From Cognatundibacterium oligocarboniphilum (GTDB taxonomy: Bacteria > Pseudomonadota > Gammaproteobacteria > Burkholderiales > Burkholderiaceae_D): 64,000 bases of DNA. Position numbers and translations under genes: made by a program. Location: assembly GCF_013377855.1 (NCBI RefSeq), contig NZ_JABXYJ010000005.1, forward strand, positions 177,810 to 241,809. The letters run 5' to 3'. Positions 1 through 7,755 of the stretch are shown here, one piece after another. Numbering within the stretch: position 1 is the first letter of the stretch; each line of letters opens with the position of its first letter. The notes under the pieces are model-generated. The model saw only the letters and a program-made list of their open reading frames with translations. It had not been told where the DNA came from and did not search any database.

Positions 1-157
1 GCGCCAGCGATCCATACAAGGCGACCTGAACCTTGCTGACCTGATGCAGATTGCCCGCTTCCAGCAGGAAACGGCGGGCTGCCAGCATGGGGCCGACGGT
101 GTGGGAACTGGATGGACCAATGCCTATTTTGAATAAATCGAATACACGCATGTCCAT
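1..157 (-). CDS. sdaA: L-serine dehydratase, N-terminal part (runs off the left edge)
   Basis: Iron-sulfur L-serine ammonia-lyase, which deaminates serine to pyruvate. Only the first 52 codons lie in the window, read leftward. The start ATG at 157 is preceded by an AGAGGA ribosome binding site. Residues 14-23 read [10 protein letters not shown], the hallmark of the beta domain at the N terminus of single-chain bacterial serine dehydratases, and the surrounding pattern (FDLFKIGIG) matches SdaA/SdaB. It lies directly downstream of the threonine dehydrogenase on the same strand. That fits a threonine to glycine to serine to pyruvate catabolic route, although the glycine-to-serine step is not encoded here. 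The iron-sulfur alpha domain cannot be checked because it lies outside the window. Confidence 0.88.
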   Translation of the reverse strand, partial: MDMRVFDLFKIGIGPSSSHTVGPMLAARRFLLEAGNLHQVSKVQVALYGSLA

Positions 158-190
158 CGTTTTTCCTCTTTGTCTCGGATGTAATTGTCG

Positions 191-1165
191 TTATGCCGCC
201 ATGACCGGAGCATCAGTCTGGCCGACACGCACGTTTTTCAGCATGTCTTTGACCATCATTTCCAGTGTGATTTTTGCCTGCCAGCCCCAGTCTGCTTTGG
301 CCTGGCTGTCATCCAGGCTCTGAGGCCAGGTAGCGGCAATCGCCTGGCGGCTGTCAGGCGTGTAGTGTATGGTAAAAGCGGGCAAATTTTGTTTGATTGA
401 CAGCGCTAATTCCCGTGGATTAAAGCTGATGCCTGCGACGTTGTACGATGAACGTACGGTCAGCTGGCTGACAGGTGCATCCATCAGTGAAATCGTGGCG
501 CGGATGGCGTCTGGCATGTAAATCATAGGCAGCGTGGTGTCCGGGGCGAGGAAGCAATCGTAAGTTTCTCCCCGTAAAGCGGCATGGAATATGGCAATCG
601 CGTAGTCGGTGGTGCCGCCGCCCGGTGGTGATTTGTAGCTAATGATGCCCGGATAGCGGATGCTGCGCACATCGACACCGTATTTTTCGACATAGTATTC
701 ACACAGCCGTTCACCAGCCAGCTTGCTGATGCCGTAGATGGTGGACGGATCCATAATGGTGTACTGGGGAGTGTTGACTGGTGGGGTATTCGGGCCAAAG
801 GCAGCAATCGACGACGGCCAGAATACCTTCAGTGGATGACCGGCTTCGCCCCGGGTGCGTGCCAGCTCCAGTATGTTCAGCAGACCATTCATATTCAGAT
901 CCCAGGCTTTCAGGGGAGCCTGTTCTCCGGTCGCAGACAGCAGGGCTGCGAGCTGGTAGACCTGGGTAATCTGGTATTGATGCACGATTTCCGCCAGACG
1001 GGCTGCGTTGAGCACATCGATGACGACATAATTTTTCGCACCGTACAGACTTGCCGGCGCGATGTCTGCGGCAATCACATGATCTGCGCCGTGCTGCAAT
1101 GCCAGCGCTTCCACCAGTTCGCTGCCAATCTGACCGTTAGCGCCAATGACTAATATTTTTTCCAT
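191..1165 (-). CDS. tdh: L-threonine 3-dehydrogenase, short-chain (SDR) type
   Basis: NAD-dependent oxidation of L-threonine to 2-amino-3-ketobutyrate in the cytoplasm. The 324-residue protein is an extended SDR, not the zinc-dependent MDR Tdh of E. coli. The nucleotide-binding GxxGxxG is at residues 8-14, the WPSS serine motif at 117-119, and the catalytic YxxxK is Y144/K148. It starts only 9 bp after the stop of the 2-amino-3-ketobutyrate CoA ligase gene, with an AAGGA site before the ATG, so the two are one operon. The next enzyme in the pathway being the neighbour makes the threonine dehydrogenase assignment much safer than a generic epimerase call. Known SDR-type Tdh enzymes have the same size. 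Confidence 0.92.
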   Translation of the reverse strand: MEKILVIGANGQIGSELVEALALQHGADHVIAADIAPASLYGAKNYVVIDVLNAARLAEIVHQYQITQVYQLAALLSATGEQAPLKAWDLNMNGLLNILELARTRGEAGHPLKVFWPSSIAAFGPNTPPVNTPQYTIMDPSTIYGISKLAGERLCEYYVEKYGVDVRSIRYPGIISYKSPPGGGTTDYAIAIFHAALRGETYDCFLAPDTTLPMIYMPDAIRATISLMDAPVSQLTVRSSYNVAGISFNPRELALSIKQNLPAFTIHYTPDSRQAIAATWPQSLDDSQAKADWGWQAKITLEMMVKDMLKNVRVGQTDAPVMAA

Positions 1166-1174
1166 CTCTGTTCC

Positions 1175-2386
1175 TTATATTTGTTTAATCAGACTGAGTT
1201 CGCGGCCAGCCTGCGCGAAAGCTGCCAACGCGGTATTTAATTGTTCAATGCTGTGGGCAGCGGAAAGCTGAACCCGGACGCGCGCCTGCCCCATAGGTAC
1301 CACCGGATAAAAAAAGCCGGTGACAAGAACACCCAGTTCGTACAAGCGTGCGGCAAACTTCTGGGCGACTGGCGCATCAAACAACATAACAGGAACGACC
1401 GGATGCGTTCCTGGTTTGATCGTGAAACCCAGAGCTGCAATTTCACGGCGGAAATGCGCTGTATTGGCATGTAGCCGGTCACGCAGCTCTGTGGATGCGG
1501 AAAGCCGTTGCAGTACGGATAGCGAGGCGCCTGTGATCGAAGGTGCGAGCGTATTCGAAAACAGATAGGGGCGGGATTTCTGGCGCAGGGTGTCAATCAC
1601 TTCCTTGCGTGCAGCGGTAAAACCGCCCATCGCGCCGCCCAGCGCTTTGCCCAGTGTGCCGGTGATGATATCGATCCGGCCCATGACGTTGTGATATTCA
1701 TGCGTTCCGCGGCCGGTGGCGCCCATAAAACCGGATGCATGACATTCATCAATCATGACCAGTGCATCATACTGATCTGCCAGATCGCAGATGCGGTCGA
1801 GCTGGGCAATGGTGCCATCCATTGAAAACACACCGTCGGTTACGATGATGCGGTGACGCTTGTCCGCAGCAGCCTTTAACTGGGTTTCCAGATCGGCCAT
1901 ATCGTTATGTGCGTAACGATAACGGGTTGCCTTGCACAGACGGATGCCATCAATGATCGAGGCATGGTTCAGTGCGTCGGAAATGATGGCATCGTTTTCG
2001 TCAAACAGCGGCTCAAAAACACCACCATTGGCATCAAATGCTGCTGCGTACAGAATGCAGTCTTCCGTGCCGACAAATCCGGCAATCGCCTTTTCCAGCT
2101 GCTTGTGAACCGTCTGGGTGCCGCAGATGAAGCGGACTGAGGATAATCCGTAACCGAATTCTCTGGTGGCATCGATCGAGGCTTGTACCATGGAATCATC
2201 GCCTGAAAGCCCCAGATAATTGTTGGCGCAGAGATTGATTAATTGTCTGCCATCGTCACAGGTCACCACGGCGCCTTGTCTGGAAGATAGAACACGCTCA
2301 GGCTTATAAAGTCCGTCTTCCCGTAACTGATGCAGGCTGGCGCTTAATTTACCGATAAATTGTTGTCTGGATGTGGTCTGAGTCAT
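1175..2386 (-). CDS. kbl: 2-amino-3-ketobutyrate CoA ligase (glycine C-acetyltransferase)
   Basis: PLP enzyme cleaving 2-amino-3-ketobutyrate with CoA to glycine and acetyl-CoA, the second step of threonine catabolism. The 403-residue chain is of the alpha-oxoamine synthase family: the GTLGKALGG motif contains the PLP lysine (K247 with this start), and the DECHASGFMG segment provides the PLP-ring aspartate. An upstream in-frame GTG at 2404 is possible, but a GGAG lies six bases before the ATG at 2386, so that start is preferred; an ATG at 2389 is also possible. First gene of a leftward operon with tdh and probably sdaA. Its promoter lies in the 130-bp gap shared with the divergent XRE-cupin regulator. 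Confidence 0.92.
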   Translation of the reverse strand: MTQTTSRQQFIGKLSASLHQLREDGLYKPERVLSSRQGAVVTCDDGRQLINLCANNYLGLSGDDSMVQASIDATREFGYGLSSVRFICGTQTVHKQLEKAIAGFVGTEDCILYAAAFDANGGVFEPLFDENDAIISDALNHASIIDGIRLCKATRYRYAHNDMADLETQLKAAADKRHRIIVTDGVFSMDGTIAQLDRICDLADQYDALVMIDECHASGFMGATGRGTHEYHNVMGRIDIITGTLGKALGGAMGGFTAARKEVIDTLRQKSRPYLFSNTLAPSITGASLSVLQRLSASTELRDRLHANTAHFRREIAALGFTIKPGTHPVVPVMLFDAPVAQKFAARLYELGVLVTGFFYPVVPMGQARVRVQLSAAHSIEQLNTALAAFAQAGRELSLIKQI

Positions 2387-2463
2387 CATTGTCTCCGTAA
2401 TCACTGTGGCGTACAGTTTTCTGCTGTTACACTATAAGCAATAAGTTTTTAAATATTAGGATA

Positions 2464-2499
2464 ATTCGATATTTAGAACTTAAGTTCAATATATCGAAT
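2464..2499. promoter_or_regulatory. 36-bp near-perfect palindrome between kbl and the XRE-cupin regulator
   Basis: The core GAACTTAAGTTC (2476-2487) is a perfect 12-bp palindrome. It is flanked by ATTCGATAT (2464-2472) and its exact complement ATATCGAAT (2491-2499). The element lies midway in the divergent gap, where both promoters must be. I infer an operator for the adjacent regulator, controlling kbl-tdh and probably itself. The site is seen directly; the binding protein is inference. Confidence 0.65.
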
Positions 2500-2533
2500 A
2501 TTAATCATACTTTTTTGATGGCGCAATAGTTTT

Positions 2534-3106
2534 ATGAAAAAAATTCTATCCAATACGCCGCCCGAAGTCGGGGCGACGCTGCAAAAAATGCGTCTGGAGC
2601 GTGGTCTCACTTTAGAAGATTTATCGAGAACTGCCGGAGTTTCTAAATCCATGCTGTCACAGATTGAGCGGGAGAAAGCGAATCCGACCATTGCGGTGGC
2701 CTGGCGGCTGGCGAATGCGCTGGGAGTAACCATGGCAGAGCTGCTGTCATCGGAAGCGCCGGTGCAGGATGCTATCCGGATACTGGAGGCGCATGAAACC
2801 CCGACTTTGCCGGGAGAGCATGCTGGTTATGTTTTGCGGATACTGGGACCGATGGAGCTGGCGGGCAAGTATGAATGGTATGAGCTGACACTGGCTCCGG
2901 GTGGGGCATTGGTGTCCAACTCGCATGATCCCGGCGCATCGGAACATCTGACAGCATTGCAGGGCAGTATCGAGGTTGAAGTGGACGGCATACGTAAAAA
3001 AGTTAAAACCGGTGCCACGGCGCGTTATGATGCTGACAAGAATCACGCTATCCGCAACATCGGAAAAACCGAAGCAAAGGCATTGCTGGTGGTGATCCAC
3101 CGTTGA
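2534..3106 (+). CDS. XRE-family regulator with C-terminal cupin domain
   Basis: 190-residue transcription factor. Residues about 14-66 form a lambda-repressor-like helix-turn-helix (LEDLSRTAGVSKSMLSQIE followed by NPTIAVAWRLANALGV). Residues about 105-188 form a small cupin barrel, the usual ligand-sensing module in this family. It is divergent from kbl-tdh with a large palindrome in between, so it probably regulates threonine catabolism in response to a small metabolite; the ligand cannot be read from sequence. The start ATG begins MKKILSNTPPE; no strong ribosome binding site is seen. The cupin retains few potential metal-binding histidines, so the sensor may bind its ligand without metal. 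Confidence 0.85.
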   Translation: MKKILSNTPPEVGATLQKMRLERGLTLEDLSRTAGVSKSMLSQIEREKANPTIAVAWRLANALGVTMAELLSSEAPVQDAIRILEAHETPTLPGEHAGYVLRILGPMELAGKYEWYELTLAPGGALVSNSHDPGASEHLTALQGSIEVEVDGIRKKVKTGATARYDADKNHAIRNIGKTEAKALLVVIHR

Positions 3107-3519
3107 CAGATCAATATGTCGTAAACAGAGATTGCGGAGACAGTCTAGACACGAGCGATAAAAAAAGACAGCTGTACAAGGAGCCTGTTGGTGGATGGGG
3201 CGCTTTGAAAAGCGTGGCGCAACAGATTCTGGATACAGGGGGGCATGATAGATGGATGGTATGGACGCTGAGGCGATTGCGCAGCCTGGGTCAAATCCGG
3301 GTGCAGCTGACAGAAAAAATGTTGTCTGAACTCATTTGGGGCAAACCACGCCTGTCTCGACAGTGCGGCACAGATTGGTATTTGCCTGATTGGTATTTGC
3401 CTGATTGGTTTTGCCAGGAAAACTGGTTTTGCGGTTCATGCCCATCCAGAACGAATTCTGGCCGAATGAAATGCGAATTGAAGGCGCTGTCGCCAAATTT
3501 GCGTGGGTCTGAGAGATGA
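3103..3519 (+). pseudogene. Remnant resembling the N terminus of an FdhF/YdeP-type molybdopterin oxidoreductase
   Basis: This open frame overlaps the regulator stop codon and has no ATG start. Codons 26-48 (YKEPVGGWGALKSVAQ and onward) look like the conserved N-terminal PAGGWGALKSVA segment of FdhF/YdeP-like oxidoreductases, proteins normally about 750 residues long. After the GGHD segment the similarity stops: the expected cysteine-bearing segment is missing, and the rest is low-quality sequence with tryptophan repeats ending at 3519. Within it a 15-bp unit (GATTGGTATTTGCCT) occurs at 3373-3387 and 3388-3402, with a partial third copy. I read it as a truncated, decaying gene end, not a working gene. 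The family match is from memory of the motif and moderate in certainty. Confidence 0.45.
3373..3416. repeat. Short tandem repeat, 15-bp unit, 2.9 copies
   Basis: Two exact copies of GATTGGTATTTGCCT at 3373-3387 and 3388-3402, followed by a partial copy to 3416. It sits inside the decayed oxidoreductase remnant and in frame yields repeated DWYLP. No function is evident; it supports decay of this stretch. Confidence 0.8.
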
Positions 3520-3576
3520 AGGGCGATATAATAGAAGAAATTTTCGTCCAACATCTCAACGTATTTTTGTCACCCT

Positions 3577-5037
3577 ATGCAATACGCTTCAACACGCGGG
3601 CATACCGCATCACAAAATTTTTCTGAAATCCTGCTGGGAGGACTGGCACCGGACGGAGGCCTCTACCTGCCGGTCAGTTATCCTCAGATCAGCGCAGATG
3701 AACTCAATATCTGGCGTGGTCTGTCGTATGCGCAACTGGCATTTGAAGTGCTGAAAAAATTTGCGACGGATATTCCTGAGGCTGATCTGAAATCGATCGT
3801 TGAACGTACTTACACCGCAGATGTCTATTGCAATGTCAGAAAAGATGAAGAGGCAGCGCAGATTACGCCATTGCGGGTATTGCAGGAAGATCATGGCGGT
3901 AAGCTGATATTGCAGGCGCTGTCGAATGGCCCGACACTTGCATTTAAAGACATGGCAATGCAGTTGCTGGGTAATCTGTTTGAATACACACTGGCCAGGC
4001 AACATGCCGAACTGAATATTTTTGGCGCGACTTCCGGTGATACGGGCAGCGCCGCCGAATATGCGATGCGCGGCAAAAAAGGCATCCGTGTCTTCATGCT
4101 GTCGCCACACCGCAAAATGAGCGCGTTCCAGACTGCCCAGATGTTCAGTCTGCAAGACCCGAATATTTTTAATATCGCGGTCGAAGGCGTATTTGACGAT
4201 TGCCAGGACATGGTGAAGGCGGTATCCAATGATCTGGAATTTAAGCAACGCCAAAAAATTGGTACCGTCAATTCGATTAACTGGGCGCGGGTCGTGGCGC
4301 AGGTGGTCTATTACATCCGCGGCTATCTGAGCGCGACCACCAGTAATGACCAGAAGGTGTCGTTCACTGTTCCTTCCGGAAATTTCGGCAATATCTGCGC
4401 CGGGCATATCGCCCGTATGATGGGGGTGCCGATTCACAAGTTGGTCGTGGCTACCAATGAAAATGATGTGCTGGACGAGTTTTTCCGCACAGGTGTTTAC
4501 CGTGTTCGCAAGTCGGCCGAAACCTGGCACACCACCAGTCCATCGATGGATATTTCCAAAGCGTCGAATTTCGAACGTTTCATATTTGATTTGCTGGGCG
4601 GTGACAGCGCGCGCGTGGCCGCGCTGTTCCGTAAGGTGGAAACCGAAGGTGGTTTTGACTTGTCCGGCAAGCCGGGTAGCGATGGCGATGAGTTTGCGAA
4701 GGTTGCACGTTTTGGTTTTGAATCGGGTAAATCAGTGCATACCGACCGCCTGCAAACCATCCGCCATGCGGAGCAGAAGTATGGCATCACAATTGACACC
4801 CATACCGCAGACGGAATTAAGGTCGCGCTGGAGCATCTGGAAGCCGGTGTGCCGATGATCGTGCTGGAAACCGCGTTGCCTGCCAAATTCAATGAAACCA
4901 TCCGTGAAGCACTGGAGCGGGATGCACAGCGTCCTGCAGGGTTTGAAAACATCGAGGCACTGCCACAGCGCTTCGTAGTGATGCCGGCGAATGTAGACCA
5001 GATGAAGGCCTATATCGCCAGCAATACCGGGCTGTAA
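3577..5037 (+). CDS. thrC: Threonine synthase
   Basis: PLP enzyme converting O-phosphohomoserine to L-threonine and phosphate, the last step of threonine biosynthesis. The 486-residue length fits the long bacterial class. The PLP lysine is K124 in GPTLAFKDMAMQ, and the phosphate-binding loop GATSGDTGSA is at 150-159. The usual upstream neighbour in betaproteobacteria, homoserine dehydrogenase, is absent here; instead the gene sits next to the threonine-degradation cluster behind a decayed gene fragment. No clear ribosome binding site precedes the ATG. It converges with the EamA gene across a perfect hairpin at 5090-5121. Confidence 0.95.
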   Translation: MQYASTRGHTASQNFSEILLGGLAPDGGLYLPVSYPQISADELNIWRGLSYAQLAFEVLKKFATDIPEADLKSIVERTYTADVYCNVRKDEEAAQITPLRVLQEDHGGKLILQALSNGPTLAFKDMAMQLLGNLFEYTLARQHAELNIFGATSGDTGSAAEYAMRGKKGIRVFMLSPHRKMSAFQTAQMFSLQDPNIFNIAVEGVFDDCQDMVKAVSNDLEFKQRQKIGTVNSINWARVVAQVVYYIRGYLSATTSNDQKVSFTVPSGNFGNICAGHIARMMGVPIHKLVVATNENDVLDEFFRTGVYRVRKSAETWHTTSPSMDISKASNFERFIFDLLGGDSARVAALFRKVETEGGFDLSGKPGSDGDEFAKVARFGFESGKSVHTDRLQTIRHAEQKYGITIDTHTADGIKVALEHLEAGVPMIVLETALPAKFNETIREALERDAQRPAGFENIEALPQRFVVMPANVDQMKAYIASNTGL

Positions 5038-5089
5038 AGAGAAGCCGGCGGCACGTCGGTGCAGCTTTTCATTGGAATCAGGATGTATC

Positions 5090-5121
5090 GCAAAACGGCG
5101 GTTTTGATTGCGCCGTTTTGC
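5090..5121. terminator. Hairpin between convergent thrC and EamA-family gene
   Basis: GCAAAACGGCG at 5090-5100 and its exact complement CGCCGTTTTGC at 5111-5121 enclose a 10-base loop. It lies 52 bp past the thrC stop and just past the stop of the convergent gene. There is no long T tail, so termination in either direction is likely but not certain. Confidence 0.6.
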
Positions 5122-5124
5122 ACA

Positions 5125-6033
5125 TCAGTCGAAACACCGCCGTAGTGCCGACCAAAGCCGGGTTACGAACACATTGACCAGCAATCCAGCCATGACAATG
5201 GCGGCTCCGGTGATCTGCAATGGTTTCAGCGCTTCCCCTAGCAATATCCAGGCAGCAGTCAGTCCGATAACCGGTACCATCAGCGTCAGTGGCGCCACCA
5301 GATGTGTCGCCAGGCTTGAAAGCAGGCGCCCCCATAAAGTATAGCCAATCAGCGTAGCGGCCAGTGCCAGATAGACGATCGTCAATGCCGACGGCAGGCT
5401 CATATTGCGCAGGCTGGACAAAATCAATGCGCTGCCTTCAAACCAGAGCGACAGCAGAATAAATGGCACGATCGGTACCAGTGCGCTCCACGACACTAGG
5501 CTGAGCACGGCAGTCGGCCCGATTTTTTTATTGATGACATTGCCGCAGGCCCAGGAAAATGCCGCGCAAATCGTCAGCATAAAGCCCATCAATGTAACTT
5601 GTCCGGCAGAGCTGGCGATACTGGCGCTGCCAAGCAGAATCAGGCCGATACTGGCAATCACCATGCCGGCAAGATTGCTTGCCCGCAGTTTGTCGCCAAA
5701 AACCAGAGCCGAGATGCCGACGGTAAAAAAAGCCTGTGCCTGCAACACCAGAGAAGAAAGGCCGGCCGGCATGCCGACCGCCATTGCTGAAAACAAAAAA
5801 GCAAACTGACCCAGACTGATGGTCAGTGCGTAGGCAATCAACAGTTTGGCCGGGACTTTGGGGCGTGGCAAAAACAGGATTGCCGGAAATGCGACCAATA
5901 TGAAGCGCAGCGCTCCCATCAGAAATGGCGGAATCCCGCGTAACCCGATTTTGATGACGACAAAATTCATTCCCCACAAACTGACAACGATCAGGGCAGT
6001 CAGTAAATGGCGTGGAGTCAGTGTATTTGACAT
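5125..6033 (-). CDS. EamA/DMT-family inner-membrane transporter
   Basis: 302-residue hydrophobic protein with about ten membrane segments in two repeated EamA halves, the fold of drug/metabolite transporters that export amino acids and other metabolites. The second half contains VYLALAATLIGYTLWGRLL and a conserved APLTLMVPVIG segment, as in the amino-acid exporter subgroup. The frame extends upstream to a TTG at 6069, but that extension is polar and unlike the family, so the ATG at 6033 is used. It faces thrC tail to tail, and an amino-acid metabolite would be a reasonable substrate, but this is a guess from position only. Confidence 0.85.
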   Translation of the reverse strand: MSNTLTPRHLLTALIVVSLWGMNFVVIKIGLRGIPPFLMGALRFILVAFPAILFLPRPKVPAKLLIAYALTISLGQFAFLFSAMAVGMPAGLSSLVLQAQAFFTVGISALVFGDKLRASNLAGMVIASIGLILLGSASIASSAGQVTLMGFMLTICAAFSWACGNVINKKIGPTAVLSLVSWSALVPIVPFILLSLWFEGSALILSSLRNMSLPSALTIVYLALAATLIGYTLWGRLLSSLATHLVAPLTLMVPVIGLTAAWILLGEALKPLQITGAAIVMAGLLVNVFVTRLWSALRRCFD

Positions 6034-6096
6034 AAAGGGCAGTCTGAAATCGGGAAATTGGGATAGCAAGCGATCATGTGCGGCAGCAGGCGGAAT

Positions 6097-6405
6097 TCAG
6101 CGGTTTTCAGGCGCCAGATGCCGTAATTTTTCCAGTAATTCCCGATGTGCGGTCAGGTCAACCGGTCGGTGTTTGCGCACTGATGATGGCGGATAGTGTC
6201 GGGTGTCATTACCGTTTTTTCCATGATGTGCAGGGCGAACCGGACGGGGTGAAAAACCGCCGCCACAGTTCGGGCAGACATTTTGCAGCAGATCATCAAC
6301 GCATGCGGCGCAAAAGGTACATTCAAAGCTGCAGATGCGTGCTTCGGTCGAGTCGGCGGGCAGGTCGGCAGCACAATGTTCGCAGCAAGGACGGAGTTCT
6401 AGCAT
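6097..6405 (-). CDS. DUF1272 cysteine-rich protein
   Basis: 102-residue protein with nine cysteines in the first half (C7, C8, C11, C25, C29, C32, C35, C44, C47), arranged as in DUF1272 proteins: an LRPCCEHC start, an ARICSFECTFC core and a CPNCGGG knuckle. The spacing suggests a zinc-binding fold. The function of the family is unknown. The C-terminal half is basic and probably disordered. It lies between the EamA gene and a 360-bp gap, and is read on the same strand as EamA, with no clear operon link. Confidence 0.85.
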   Translation of the reverse strand: MLELRPCCEHCAADLPADSTEARICSFECTFCAACVDDLLQNVCPNCGGGFSPRPVRPAHHGKNGNDTRHYPPSSVRKHRPVDLTAHRELLEKLRHLAPENR

Positions 6406-6767
6406 GGCAATAATGGCTCTGGTGTAAAAAATAACGCAAAACTATTCTGGCGTTGTTGCCGCGCCTTACCCTATGGCTTGTGCTGCTGGCGGCACCCAGC
6501 TTATTCAGGATGATTTTGCCTGGCCCCTGAAAATGTCGGAAAGCAGATAAGTTATAACACATGATTGTACTTCGGGGTGATTGCGAAACATCCGCGATAC
6601 CGGCAGCGCGGCTTCTTCGCCGTGATTATCCGGGGAAATATTAAAGCAATATACTCGGTGGGAGTATATTTTAAAGGCTTTATCTTTTCAGGACGGTCAG
6701 GCTGATTATCGATATACTCCCCTGAATTTTTGTTAATTGCGGCGGCTGGAGGCCGGATTGGATCGTT
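6406..6767. other. Gene-poor gap with structured segment upstream of DUF1272 and PhzF-like genes
   Basis: No credible gene is visible in these 362 bases. The part at about 6445-6540 can fold on either strand; for example GCTGG and CCAGC on the minus strand enclose the loop GTGCCG. It looks like an intergenic repeat or a leader of the DUF1272 gene, but I cannot name a family. The part at 6648-6720 carries the paired ATATACTC-type elements listed separately. Confidence 0.4.
6648..6720. promoter_or_regulatory. Palindromic ATATACTC element plus half site upstream of the PhzF-like gene
   Basis: AATATACTC (6648-6656), the spacer GGTGG, then the exact complement GAGTATATT (6662-6670). A half site ATATACTCC follows at 6712-6720. 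The same palindrome with a further half site 50 bp on occurs at 27088-27170 before the secretion operon. It is probably a binding site of one regulator. Confidence 0.5.
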
Positions 6768-7643
6768 ATGCGTGAATATGCTTACCGGATACTGAATGTG
6801 TTTGCGGAATCGACTTTTGGTGGCAATCCCTTGTGCGTGATCGAAGATGGACAAGGTTTGTCGGATGCGGAAATGCAGGCGCTGGCCTTGCAGCAGAATT
6901 TGTCAGAGACGGTGTTTATTTTGCCCTCATCGATAGCAAGCGCCAGAATCCGGATATTTACTCCCGGCATGGAGATGGCGTTTGCAGGACATCCCAGCCT
7001 TGGAGCCGGACAAGTCGTCAGTGAGCTGAATGGCGGTGCGGTGAATCTGACGCTGGAGTGCAAGGCTGGCATCGTGCCACTGTCATATCAGAATGATATT
7101 TGGAACCTGACCGCGCCGCAGCTGCCGATCATCCGTGATTGCCCGGTTCCGGCCACAGAGATTGCGCGTATGCTGGGATTGACTTCTGCCGATCTGCTGG
7201 CACAGCCGTTGTGGGTGAATACCGGCTCCGACCAGTTGCTGGTCGCCGTGCAGTCTGTCGATGCTGTCCGGCGCGCCAGACTGGATGCGGCATTACTCGG
7301 AAACTGGCCGGTCAGCAGTCTGGGGCGTCGAACTGCCTATGTGTTTGCACCTGAAACAGAGGATCAGCCTGCCGGGCAGGTAACCGCGCGTTACTTTTTT
7401 GCTCGTCCTGATGGCAGCGTCGGGGAAGATCCTGCCACCGGTTCCGCCTGCGCCAATCTTGGCGGCTGGTGGCTGGCGCAACAGCGTTCTATACCGGCCC
7501 GGTTGTGGATCTGGCAAGGCGAGCAGATGAGCCGCCCTAGTTGCTTATACCTGGAAATCGGTGCTGATCAGCAGATCCGGGTGGGCGGCAAGGTGATCGA
7601 AATTGCCCGCGGCCACTTTCGTATCGAAGGAAAAACCGTCTAA
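6768..7643 (+). CDS. PhzF-family isomerase-like protein
   Basis: 291-residue member of the PhzF/DapF-fold family. The catalytic glutamate of PhzF proteins corresponds to E47 in LSETVF, and the anion-binding motif GEDPATGSA is at 219-227, with a matching AFAGHPSLGA at 71-80 in the first half. Members catalyse isomerisation or hydrogen transfer on small acids; most, including this one, have no known substrate, and there are no phenazine genes nearby. The start ATG lies about 98 bp after a palindromic regulatory element, so the gene is probably transcribed alone. Confidence 0.9.
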   Translation: MREYAYRILNVFAESTFGGNPLCVIEDGQGLSDAEMQALALQQNLSETVFILPSSIASARIRIFTPGMEMAFAGHPSLGAGQVVSELNGGAVNLTLECKAGIVPLSYQNDIWNLTAPQLPIIRDCPVPATEIARMLGLTSADLLAQPLWVNTGSDQLLVAVQSVDAVRRARLDAALLGNWPVSSLGRRTAYVFAPETEDQPAGQVTARYFFARPDGSVGEDPATGSACANLGGWWLAQQRSIPARLWIWQGEQMSRPSCLYLEIGADQQIRVGGKVIEIARGHFRIEGKTV

Positions 7644-7755
7644 TCAACAGAAAGCACGGGAAGAGTGCGGCGAAATCCTTTAAAATAACGGATTCTTTCA
7701 AAAACAGCTGGTGCCCCGCAGAATGCCGGAGCAGACCACTTCAGGATTTTCCCCT

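Noticed and set aside
1..5040. Glycine or threonine riboswitch, or leader-peptide attenuator, around tdh-kbl-thrC
   Set aside because: No glycine aptamer motif and no threonine/isoleucine-rich leader peptide was seen before thrC or kbl.
6323..6562. 79-codon leftward frame over the DUF1272 start
   Set aside because: Overlaps the DUF1272 gene in another frame and has basic, noncoding-like composition.
7644..7755. Possible FMN riboswitch before ribB
   Set aside because: The gap is only 112 bases and none of the conserved FMN-aptamer blocks is present.
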